Assembly (NCBI RefSeq): GCF_023278565.1
Contig: NC_064678.1
Span: 4,960,001 to 5,024,000, forward strand
Reading direction: 5' to 3'
DNA from: Colletotrichum lupini
Lineage: Eukaryota > Ascomycota > Sordariomycetes > Glomerellales > Glomerellaceae
Length of the DNA: 64,000 bases
The position numbers were made by a program, and so were the translations under genes. Under the pieces are notes generated by a model. It worked only from the letters and a program-made list of their open reading frames with translations, was not told where the DNA came from and made no database searches. Positions 34,219-45,144 of this stretch are shown piece after piece. Numbering within the stretch: the stretch's first letter is position 1; every line of letters begins with the position of its first letter.

Positions 34219-36059
34219 GGTGTGTGCCGGTTGGTTGGCTTGAATGGAACTCTGTTAGGAAGGTTTGTTGGAAATGCTGCTTTACTTGATTTGGAGAGTA
34301 GCCGGGATTGGATGGAATGCTTCCAGGAATATGAAACAATGTGATTGACTGTGGGGGGGATCGGTCGCTGGCAGGATCGGGAAATCTCAAGCAAAGAGCA
34401 GTGAGAGAAAGTTCAGAAAGCAGCAAACCCGCCGTGACCTTTCTTGCAACCCCAAGTGTACTTCAATTGCTAAGTCCAGTCTGCAATGCCAGGGTATGTT
34501 GGGATAACGGCAAGCGTGAATTCGCCATGGAGAAATTTCTGCAGTTTCATGACTCCCCGCCGATGGAGAACCGGCGTGCAAGGTCCGGATAATGTCCGTC
34601 GCGCGCATCCTGTCAGTGAGGGGCTACCGGGTGCCGGATCGGATCGACCAACGTCAACGAGATTCCTACCCTGGAGTCGGTAGTGGATGAATGTATTGCA
34701 CCATTGACACGCAAAGCACGCAATCATGTATGGAGCTTGACATTCTTCATGAGCTCTTGGTTCCATTTACATGCCTGATGCCATTCAACGGTACTAAGAA
34801 AAAGCCGACTGTCTCCACTGACGAAGAGACGTAGCCGGCCCTGAACGATCAGAGACGTCCATCAGGGCAACATCTCTGACTGGCCTCTCGGAGGTTTCTA
34901 AGCTACCTTCCTAGGTAAGAGCTACAGCCACCTATAGAGAGACATTGATCCAGAAGCTGTCTTTGCCCCTAACGGACTGCCTTGGTAAGTCATCACGGCT
35001 ATCAGGCCAAATGAACCAGGCAGGCTTCACATGGCTTGTTAAATGATTCATACAAAACACAGCATCTGGCAAAAGTCTCCTCACCTCAAGGACTGTGCAT
35101 GAAACTTCGCGACACTTACCAACAGACGGCACTGGGAACCCAAACAGTTCACCACCCCTGGATGATAGCAGCCTCTTGGAGCAGTCGTAACCCTAAATCC
35201 AAGAAAGAACCACGGAAAGAGGCACATGGTCTATCACAGCCTTCCGAAGAGGCCCTTTGCCCCCAGAGAAAGTTGGTCCTCTCACCATGAGATTCCATAC
35301 TCCGGGGCCAACACGTAGGGAAGTGAAGAAGTTGCGTTTGTTGACAGAGCCAGAGAAAGCTCAGTACTGCAACAGCTCGGGTCTTCGTCATGAAGTACGA
35401 ACCATGCAGTATACAACGTTAGCTTACAATCAGGGTCCGAGGAACTTCTCTCGTAGCACCGCGGGAAGATACTTCTCGAATAAATATCCACGCCGAGCCA
35501 TTTTGCCACATCAAAGCCAGACCCGTGCTGGTTCTGACCACAACAGCTGAGACTTTTTCAGCGGAATATCCGTTAATGAATTCCCCAGGTTTTCTCACCG
35601 CGGATAAACATCCTCAAAACCTGCCCACGAAGTCCGTGTGGTTGAGATGCTCGTCCCATCAGCCCCACCGAGGCTTAACATATGCCTCACATTAGTTAGA
35701 CATGTTGGAAAGCGACCCAAGCTAGGGAGTTTATTAATTTATTTTTTCTTAAGAAAAAAAAGCTAGGCTCTTGAAAGTATGATTTCAGACACCAGCTGAC
35801 TAGACAACTCAAGGCCGATGGCTTCTAGACGGAACTTTCGCATTCGATGAGCATTGGCATGGTGTTGGAAGCTAGCCCTTTGAGTCCTGAGAGCCTCAGA
35901 GCCAGAAAAAGTGGAACGTACGCCAGACTGCCGGAAATCTCGCTTACATAACACCGACCCACGTCACCTGACAAATAAAATCGCAGCCGCCGCAGAATTT
36001 TTCAAGATAGCTTCCCTCTCGTCCAACACCAAGAAAACCAACATATGCCGACACCTCTG

Positions 36060-36172
36060 GAGGATCAGACGCGCGAGCAGAGGAATTATCCAACGAACCA
36101 ACAAGAAAGTCTTAGTCTGGCTACTTGTGGCTTTAAAGGTTGAAAACAATCTGTAGGCGCCGTCTGATCCTC
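36060..36172. repeat. 12-bp inverted repeat with 89-bp loop
   Basis: GAGGATCAGACG at 36060-36071 is matched by its exact reverse complement at 36161-36172. The enclosed sequence has a short open frame without known motif. It could be a hairpin or the edges of a small decayed element; chance is possible. Confidence 0.5.
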
Positions 36173-38899
36173 TAGCACCACTGAAGGTATGTAATTTTTT
36201 TTTTCTTCATGCACACTGTTCCCCATCGTCTTAAAGATGATTTGGATTAATCTCCATTTGTATTTGATATCTTATTAAATGATTTTTATTCACACTGAAA
36301 ATTCTGAAACGACATTACTTGTTACCTTTTTGTTTGCTCAGTTCTGGACGTATACAGTTGGCTAACAAGACGGTCAGGTTTGCCTGCAATCTACATTTCC
36401 AGTTGAGGCCCTGAGTGTTGGATTGGCTGGATTTTTTGATACCATGGTTATAGTTGATTATCATGCCAATACATCTTTTTCATCAAATCGATTCTGTTCC
36501 ACGCGTGGTGACCTAGTTCGATGCTCGTAGCAAAAGGCTCCATTAACCTTCAATACGTGAATCTTGCTTGGCAGAGTTCCAGCCAACTGCTGCCCGGGAC
36601 GTCGGTGATCCCCGGGAGGCGCGGCGATGCAGGCCGTGGAGCCCCATCTCTGATGGAATGCCTCCGGGCCAATGGTGAACCTGCTACGACGACAAGCCGC
36701 GACAGGACGCGGGCGGGCGGACACTCGCGCGGCTCTGCGCCTCCAGCAAGCTCCATGGAGGCTTGGGAGGCCTCGGGATCTCTGGAAACTCCGTACTTCA
36801 TAGGGACAAAGACGGCGAGCGAGCAGTTCGTTGCCGCACGCGTGGGCGGTGCAGATGAGCCACTGAGAGGAGGGGGGTTTCTCTGCAGGTCATGGTCAAG
36901 TGCCGGTTTAGCCTGGTTGGAAGGGACCAATGTCGATGAGGTTTCCCGATGGCACACTGGCCTTGGAAGAACACTCTTAATGCAGCAAATTAAGGAAGCA
37001 TTCCCTGGAAGCAGATCCGGGGGAAACTAATCGGTTTCCCTTCCAGAGTCCCAGTAGTGTTCGCAGAGTCAAAGAAAGTTGGAACTTGGCAGTGGGCGCC
37101 ATGTCGTGGCAGATAAGCAGGGCCCATCCCAGCACGCCGATTTCTTTCTCCCGCGAAACAATTAATCAAATGATGATGACAGAGTTGACGATGGAGTTTT
37201 GGGCTCTCTGGTGACTTGTAAGGTAGCGACTAGAAAGTGTCTTGGGCAACCTCGTCTCCATCGACCACGAGGCCAGACCAGGGCCAATGTGGGGGCATTT
37301 CTCGCTGGGAGTGTTTCTTCGCGCTTCCCGAGAGATTCCAGCCTCCAGAATATGGCCTAGCAGCACATAGTGCAGGGGAACGATGGGATTGGGCGCAACT
37401 GTAATTGCCTACCTGTGCCATGACGACACCAGGCTGCGATGATGCGGGGCAGAAGCTTCCAGGGTTCAAACGGTGAGTGATGGACGCGATACATCTTTGA
37501 AGTCTTGCGCCACGGACGCCGTCTGATCTGTCAAGAATGTCAAGAATGCTAGCTTGGCCTCTCCCGAGGGTTAAACAATACCTTAACACATAGCCTCCGC
37601 GTGGATGGTTGCGTGGCGACTCGTTTGTCCGTTTCCGCGCCTGCTGCGCAAACCCGGCTCAAACCGCCTCAGGGGCTGCGCGCGCTTTCTCGCACCTCTT
37701 CACCTTCTCCTGAACTGTTCTCCTCTTGAAATGTGTCCGCGGGGTATCTTTGTCTTCTTGAAAGCTGACCAGCTGTCTCGGGTGACAAGGATGAGGGGCG
37801 GATGACAAGGCCGCCCGGGGATGTCACGGCCTGTCATTGTACTGAGCCACCCACCCTCCTAGCTTCGGATGGCGTGCCGCACCAAATCTGCCTGGTCACA
37901 AGGCTGCCTTGCGCCGTGATCCCTAGATTTCTTGGTACTCTTATGTTTTTGTTGAGGAGGAGCGATGTTCTCACTGATGTTGGAAGAACTTGTCGCTTCG
38001 TGTCTCGCTCGTAGTTAGTAGACTGGCGACTGACGAGTTCCTGATGCTTTTTTTTTCTTCTTTTTTTTTTCTTTTTTCGTGGGGTTGGCTTCCGGGTCGC
38101 AGTAGCCAGTGTAAATGACGTAAGAGCGTTGATAGACATCGCTAGCCCCTCGGCAAGCTTTCGATAGTAGGTAGGCCTGGAGCGAGGATATCGTAGTTCC
38201 GAGTCGCAGACTGTCGAGATGTATAGGTAAGGTAGGCTGCCTGGAAATGGATAGGTACTACCAAAAGATTAGAAAAAGGCACTTCATTGGGGTTACATGT
38301 ACCTTAGGTACTTGCCTCCCATCCTTTGTGCCCTGGTCGAGTCCAAACGCTCTGGAGACTGGATGGATATACATAGTAGTAAGTAGCGTGGGCGGTCGAG
38401 GGTCAGAATGTGATGGTGACATGGGACACCCTTCGACAATCCGTGGCTCGCTGCACATTAGTACTGCAATAGCAGTTCCTTTCCGTCCGCTGACCTTGGC
38501 CGGGCCGCCTAGAGTCTTCGCAAGTCGTGGCCTGGGCGGCGGGCACTGACAAGACCGGGCCCAGAAACGAGGTCTGGCTGATCCCGTCCCATCCTTCAAT
38601 GTTTGGCGCCCTGGTCGGGATGGAAGGGAAAGCCTCAGGGGGATGCCTCAGAATGATCATCGAGGTCCGAAGAAGCGGGCTGCCATGGTATAGTAGAAGA
38701 GAGGTACTCCGTAGACTAGGATGTGTAGGAAGGTAAGGTAAGATCGGGAGGCATGGACATTATTACCTGCCCACCTGTCGCCCTGCCCTGATTTTGCTGT
38801 TTCTGCTTTGGCAACAGCGCTGTGTGATCCTGCCCGCTACGCAGCATTGCACTTTCCCATCTCAGCCCAACACCAACTGGACGGCCCACGGGTGACGGA

Positions 38900-39090
38900 C
38901 GGGTCGACGGGCTGCCCCTCCATCTCTTCGCTTCCACGGTCCCTTGCCGTCCCTCCACCTCCCCTCCATTCTTTCCCCCCTCTCTCCCGTCTTCTCTCGC
39001 TCCGAACGCTCTCTCCACTCACTCACCTTTCTCTGTCCTTCTCCCGGGCACTTCCCTCTCACATCACCCACCCTTATTACGTTGGCTGGG
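38900..39090 (+). promoter_or_regulatory. CT-rich leader upstream of the DUF3824-type gene
   Basis: Pyrimidine-rich sequence of TCCCTC/CTCTCC type, about 330-520 bp before the start codon of the DUF3824 gene. In filamentous fungi CT-rich blocks commonly mark transcription start regions of well-expressed genes; here the role is inferred from position and composition. Confidence 0.4.
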
Positions 39091-39416
39091 CTGGAATCGA
39101 CTGGATATTCGTCTATTGGTGTGTTCAATAGACAGATTCCCATCCTCTCACCCAACCAAAGGCGATCACAGTCCCACTAGCCTCCTAAATAAAACCAATC
39201 TACCACGTACACCCGTAAACCGAACTAGTCACTACCTGACTACACATGCACACCATTTAATCCGTGGGCTCCCCTCCGTCATCATCGCACATCCTTTGTT
39301 CAACCCCCCGCCTGCCAATCTACACCATCCAGCCGAACCGTTGTCGCCCGTTTTGACATTTCTCTGCCGCTTCCCGAAAACAGCGTTGCCCTTCGACGCC
39401 CCCATCGCATTTAGCG

Positions 39417-42400
39417 ATGGCTGGAGTTTATAGAGAAACCACTCGGGTTTACCGGGACCCGACTGAGTACTCATCCGATGAAGACCGATACAAGACCTCC
39501 ACAGTTCGCCGTTACAAAGTAGCGCCAAACCGAGTCGAGAGGGTCGAGCGCACTGAGCGTGTCGAAGTCGAAGAAGACGACCGCCGGTCACGATACTCGG
39601 GCTACCCGCTGCGCACCTCCGGCGAGTATGGCTATGCTCCCGACCGCCCGCGCTCCGCCTTTGACTCCCGGAGTCAGGTTGTTGAGCGCACGGTAACCGA
39701 GCGTGAGCGCGAAGTTATTGACCCCTACAGAGGTGACACCCGCAGCGTCGTCTACGAAAAGGAGTACGAACGTGAACGTGAGCGCGCACCCCGCTTCGAT
39801 GCCGGCCGCTTCGACGATGTTCGCAGCGTCGCCGATAATCGAAGTGTAATCGAAGTCGAGCGCGAGCGCGTTGACTGGGACCGCCGCTCTAACAAGTCTC
39901 ATCGCCACCACCACCATCATCATTCACCCGAGACAGAAGTCAGAGTCGACAAGCGTGTCGAACGCCGTGAGGATGGAGACGTCACAGTCGAGAAGCGCGT
40001 TGAGGAATACCGGGACGATCATGGCGGGGCAGAGGTCGAGAGATACCGCAAGGAGACCGAGTTCTACTCTCCCGTCAGCCCCCCACCTATCCCCCAACCC
40101 GTCATCATTCGTCAGCAAGCCCCGGAGCCCCAGAAGATTATTGTTCAGGAAGCTGCACCACCCGCGCCCATCATCGTACCCCGTCAGGAACCCGGCATCG
40201 TCGTCCTGAGAGAGCGCGAGTCCCCTCGCGAGGTTGTCCGTCGCGATCCCCGCGAAGATGAGTACTACTACCGCCGTGAGACAAAGGAGCTTGGCCCGTA
40301 TCGCCGAGATGAGCGTGAGTACCACTACGACCGACGAGGCCGTGGTCGCGGCGAATACATCAGCGACGACGAGGATTACTACATGAAGCGGACTGTCATT
40401 CGCCGAAACCGAAGCTCCAGCTCAGACCATCATCACAAACGCCATCTTGCAGAGGGAGCCCTCGCTGGCGCCGGTATCGCTGCTCTCGCTGCGAGTCGAA
40501 GAGACAGCCGCGGTGAGCTTGGTGCCAACCGTGGAAGCAAAGTCCTCGCCGGTGCTGCTATCGGTGGCCTAGGCACTGAAATCATTCGACGGGCTCGCAG
40601 CGCGTATGAAGACACCTACCACGACGATCATCATTACGGGTCTCGTTCGAGATCTCGTAGTCGCAGCTCCCGCATCAAGACCGGTCTGGGAATTGCTGCC
40701 GCCGCGCTCGCTGTTGCAGGCGCCGCAAAGTATTACCAGAGTGGAAAGATCGAAAAGGAAGAAATGCATCGTGGTCGAAGCCGCGGCAGAGGCTACTCTG
40801 TTTCAAGCTACTCTGTATCTAGATCTCGTAGCCGCAGCCGCAAGAGCCGGAAGAGCCGCAGTCGCTCCGTGGCTAAGGCTGCCGCTGCAACGGCTGCCGC
40901 CGCGGGTTTGGTCCAGCACTTCCGCAACAAGTCCAAGTCCAAATCTAGGAGTAGGTCACGGTCTAAGTCTCGCATCAGGACTGGAGCAGAGATTGCCGCC
41001 GCTGGTCTGGCAGGCGGAGTTGCTAGCAAGATCTATAAGAACCGCAAAGAGAAGAAGGACCGCGAGGTAGATCGAGAACTGGAAGAGCAGGACTACGAGG
41101 AGGAAGTCCGGCGGGAACGGCGTGAACGTCGTCGGTCGCGCAGCAGGTCCCAGGCCCGCTCTCTATATTCCGAGCCGCGCAGCGCTGATCCTGAGCTAGG
41201 CTTAGTTGAGTACGGAACAGAACCGCTGCCGACCGACCCGCCTTACCCGCCGGACGACGGGTATGAGTCTGCAGCGAACGAGAGGCGACGCCGTCGACAC
41301 CGGCGTATGTCTGGCGATGATTACGACGGCCACGAGCCGGCGAAGAAGAGGAGCAAGAGCCGATTGAGAGACATGGCGGCGGCTGCAGTTGGAACGGGAG
41401 CCGCTGCGATTGGACTGAAGCAGTATCAAAAGAAGAAGGAGAAAGAGGAGGAGGAAAGACGAGAGGAGAGGCGAGAAGACAGACGGTCGCGGGAGAGAAG
41501 CGCCCGATCCCGCTCTAGAGACAGATCCGTCACACGCGAAAGGACTTACTCAAGAGAACGCGCCTACAGCAGGGAACGCAGCACAGACGACAGGATGAGG
41601 AACAGGGAAAGAGAGAGAGACCGCAGGAGTAAGGAGTCCCAAATCGAGCACACGCTAGTAACCCAGTTGAACTGACAACCATCACAGGATATGAAGAGGA
41701 TGCTCGGGATGACGGGTACTACGACAACTACAGCCGTCCTCCCTCACCTCCACACGCCTCTGGCGGCTCATTCTACCCGCCACCACCAGCAGCTGCCGCT
41801 GGCTTCACCCAGCATCCCAACATTTCCACGGCCAACCTAAGAGATCAGTATCCGCCGTACCCGTCCTCGGACTCGGTGTACCCTCCGGGACCACCGCCAA
41901 TGGGGCCATCTCCACCGATGGCCACAGGCGGGGCCGGCGGCTATCCTCCCCCTCCGCCTGCTGGTGGTCATCCACCTCCAGGCGGTGGCCCGCCGGGAAC
42001 GAGATTTGGTCCTGACCATGTGAGTGAAGACATATCTCGTAGCTCCTCACCACAAGCTGTCCAGCCAGCCGGTCTGGGTCGTGAGGGTGGGTTGATCTAA
42101 TCGTTGTTTCTTTTGTGATATTTCTTCGTTCGTGTCTACATCGGAAGCTGACCTTCAACGCAGATGGTTTAAAGTGGCGAGAGCGTGTCAAAAAGTTTCT
42201 CCCCGAGTCACTGTCTAGGTCTCGTTCCCAGTCCCAACCGCGATCTCGGTCTCGGTCCTTATCTCCTGCGTCTTCATCGGTGTCGAGCGCTTTATCTGCA
42301 AAGCGTCCTCATACCGCACAACATTCTTCCTCCAAGTCTGTTGCCTTTACTCTGTCACCCCAATCATCCCAAACCTTGCGGTTGCACCGCTCAGCCCATG

Positions 42401-42933
42401 AGCAGCAGGCCGAGGAAGAGGCTAGGAAAGAGGAAGAAGTACCGGCCCTCAGCGAAGAGCAACTGGCGACACTGCGGCCTGTCCTCAACCGTAGACGTTC
42501 CTCCTCGGATCCACCTAGTAGTAAATCGGTCTCCCGTCGCCGCAAGAGGGAAATCGAAACACCACCAGAATCGGAAGACGAGGTTGAGGTCCTGCCCGAC
42601 CGCTTTGACACTCAGGGACGACCCGTTGGTGGTGGTGGCACTTCGGGGGCCATGCGATGGAGACAAGGGGCGTTCGAAAGCCGGCCACGAAACGGCAAAG
42701 GATTGCATTCAAGCGGGGCATGGGCTGTGGGTGGTACAGATGGCGATGTTGTGCAGAAGATTGCGAGCGACATTGAAGGCATGATCAGCGGGCAAAGCAG
42801 CTGGAAGAGTCTGCTGAAGGATGTGGTGGGAGCGGTTCAGGAAGTGCAACATGGCGGCGACTCGCGCAGGATAGAGAACAGTGACGACGATGATTATGAC
42901 GACCGACGAAGGAGGCGGAGGAAGAGCAGATGA
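39417..42933 (+). CDS. DUF3824-type protein with Gly/Ala helices and SR-rich linkers
   Basis: Three exons (39417..41628, 41688..42086, 42164..42933), 1126 residues. The 59-nt intron (GTAAGG, CAG) is firm; the second intron (GTGGGT donor, GCTGAC branch, CAG acceptor) is the best of two readings. Start MAGVYRETTRVYRDP is typical of a Pezizomycotina family annotated DUF3824; function unknown. Seen: Arg/Glu/Tyr-rich N-terminal third with a His-rich patch near 165; about six Gly/Ala-rich hydrophobic segments (near 342, 374, 421, 486, 521, 651), for example KTGLGIAAAALAVAGAAKYY, alternating with RS/KS-rich linkers; a Pro-rich part near 760-860; and an SR-rich tail with a predicted helical end near DIEGMISGQSSWKSLLKDVV. 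The helices look like glycine zippers that could insert in or stack at membranes (inference). Confidence 0.85.
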
Positions 42934-43256
42934 CGATTTATGACCATTTCTTTGGATCTCTTATATGAATCTTGCGACGCCATGACTCGGCGCTTTTACA
43001 TTCTACATTCTTAGGACCTAGACACGACATGATGTTACAGATAACGAATTTATGATGTTGGTTCGAGACACTTTTGGTAGATATCAATACATGAGCAGAG
43101 TTTAATGATTGCGCTTGGTTGACCGAGAACGCATTTGGAGGTATGAAGTTTCAGACAAAAGAGCACGTATTATGTACTTTGATTGGGCCTTTCTATTTCT
43201 AGTATCACACAGTTCATCTACGGGGCATCATCTTCTCTCTCCTTGTTTTTCTTTCA
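42934..43256. other. 3' intergenic region between convergent genes
   Basis: 323 bp between the tail-to-tail DUF3824 and DnaJ genes; AT-richer than the surroundings, as expected for 3' untranslated regions and polyadenylation signals of both. Confidence 0.6.
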
Positions 43257-44572
43257 TCATAATTCGTCGTGCACCGGAGGCTTCTCTGGCCGTCCGCTAT
43301 CCTTATGCAAGTCGACGCCGACCTTGCCCCGCCACTTTTGGAAGACGCTCCAAAACTCCTTCTCCATGCCGCTCTCCATCTGATCGGGCAGCACGACAAC
43401 GTAGTCGACGTACAGGTTGCCAAACTCCGTCTTGTGGTACACGCTGTCGCCGTCCTCGTGGAAAACCGGCATGCCCTCGCCCTTGACCGTCTCGACGTGG
43501 CCCGGCTGCACGACGCCGCCCCGGTCGCGCGAGAGCCGCACGACGTGGCCGTCGAGGTGCGTCACGTTGCGCGTCCAGTCGCCCATCCACGCCTCGCGCA
43601 GCGAGAGCACCTCGGTCCAGTAGAGGTCGTTGTCCTTGCGGCGGAAAAAGGTGCCGTCGACGCGGTCCGGGTTGTCCTGCCCGATCTCGGGCTCCTTCTC
43701 GGAGAGCGTGACGACGAGGTTGCCGGCGACGTAGTCCGGGCTCGCGTCCGCCTCGTTCTCGTAGACGATCTGGCTGTCGCGCCCCGCGCCGCGGGCGACG
43801 GTGAGCTGGACGGTCGTGGGCTTGCGCACGACGCGCGCGCCGCCGCAGGTGTGGCACTTGTGCTTGATCTCCTGGCCCCGTCCGCCGCAGGCGTCGCACT
43901 GCATCTGGACCTGCTGGAACATGCCGGGGGCGAGCTGGTGCTTGACGATGCGCACGCCGCGGCCGCCGCAGACGCCGCAGGTGTCTACTTTGCCGTCCGC
44001 GGAGCCGGTGCCGTCGCAGTCTTCGCAAATGTGCTGCTTGTCCCACTGAAACTCGGTGTTGATGCCGTTGTAGAAGTCACGGAGGGAGATGCCGATGCGG
44101 ACGTTTACGTCTTGGCCGCGGCGCTGGCCGTGGCCGCCAAAGTGGCCGCCGCCGCCGAAGAAGCGGGAGAAGACGTCAAAGGGGTCGTGGCGGTGGCCGC
44201 CGCCGTTTTGCTGCTGTTGTTTGAGGCCCTCGTGGCCGTATTGGTCGTAAATTTTGCGGGTTTCGGGGTCGATGAGGGCTTCGTAGGCCTCGGAGACTTC
44301 GACGAACTTGTCCTTTGCGCTATCGTCGCCTCTGTTGTCATAGGAATCACCGATTAGCTTTATGCAATGAGTAGGGGCAAGGAGGAATAGGAAGACGCAT
44401 ACGGGTTCTTATCGGGGTGGTATTTCTTGCTCAGCTTGCGATAAGCAGATTTGATCTCACGATCTGAGGCCTTCTTGCTGATGCCTAAGAGGTTGTAGTA
44501 GTCCTCGGCGCAGAGGGCCAGCTGGACGAGGCATAGGAGCAGCAGCACGAGTGCTGCCCCTCGGAAGTACAT
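43257..44572 (-). CDS. SCJ1: ER-luminal DnaJ (Hsp40) co-chaperone with HDEL
   Basis: Two exons, complement(43257..44331, 44403..44572), 414 residues; the 71-nt intron (GTATGC donor, CAG acceptor) splits a Pro codon right after the HPD motif. Scj1 (animal DNAJB11) stimulates the ER Hsp70 Kar2/BiP and helps fold and clear secretory proteins. Seen: signal peptide ([19 protein letters not shown]), J domain (about 24-90) with KKYHPDKNP, Gly/Phe-rich linker ([12 protein letters not shown]), four Cys repeats [24 protein letters not shown] and CHTCGGAR of the type I zinc region, a C-terminal substrate domain and the C-terminal retention signal HDEL. Full length for the family. Divergent from PRP2 with 572 bp between start codons. 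An antisense 362-codon frame across it is a shadow of GC bias. Confidence 0.96.
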
Positions 44573-45144
44573 CGTGGGCCACCTGTGGTGTACTTCGAGA
44601 TAGAGTACTTTCCTTTCGATGAACCGGGCGCAAGAGAAAATGCTCGTTGACTCGTGGACCTGTTGGATTTCTTAAGCCCTAGAGGAATGGAAAAAGGTAA
44701 GGACTTGTCGGAACAGAAATCGGGTTGCGAAAGAAAGGAGAGAAAAAGAGAGAAGTGAGGTAGGGTATGGAGATAATAGGTAATCGATCCAAAGGAAGCG
44801 CGCAAACCAGCTGTCCCAAAATGTAAAGTTCCAACGTGTTAAGAAGGGAGCTACGCAGGTCCGATAAGACATGTTATCCGGACATGTTCATTGGGCGCTG
44901 GCTTCTTTGCAGCCTATGCCCCACTCTCGTTGCTAAATTGTGTGGGGCCTCCTGAAGTTCAGACGAATGCGCAGAGACACCCCAGGCACGTCAACTGCTT
45001 GAGGCCTCAACCTTCATGACTTGACGTCGTCAGGCCTATTCCAGGCTTCTTGTTGAACAACTTCTTTCCGGACTGCCAAGCCGAAAACCCCCGGAAATCT
45101 CGTGGAAGCATACACCTCATACGTTTGGATTGATACATGCGACC
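44573..45144. promoter_or_regulatory. Divergent upstream region of SCJ1-like and PRP2 genes
   Basis: 572 bp between two divergent start codons, holding both promoters. The PRP2 side has the ATG in context GACCATGGCA. I see no clear TATA box and no recognisable unfolded-protein-response element, though ER chaperone genes often carry one. Confidence 0.5.

Larger units (their letters stand above)
34219..39416. other. Long gap between MFS and DUF3824 genes
   Basis: 5.2 kb with no recognised gene. It starts with the MFS promoter and ends with a long CT-rich leader upstream of the DUF3824 gene (about 38900-39090). Other contents are an AT-rich patch (about 35735-35765 and 36185-36300), a 12-bp inverted repeat (36060-36071 and 36161-36172), a T-rich run (about 38047-38078) and AGGTA/TACCT words near 34.90, 38.23, 38.31 and 38.73 kb. 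Open frames are short and motif-free. Confidence 0.45.

Noticed and set aside
43269..44357. 362-codon plus-strand frame opposite the DnaJ gene
   Set aside because: Ala/Val/Asp-rich antisense shadow of a GC-rich gene; the minus strand carries an unmistakable DnaJ with HDEL.
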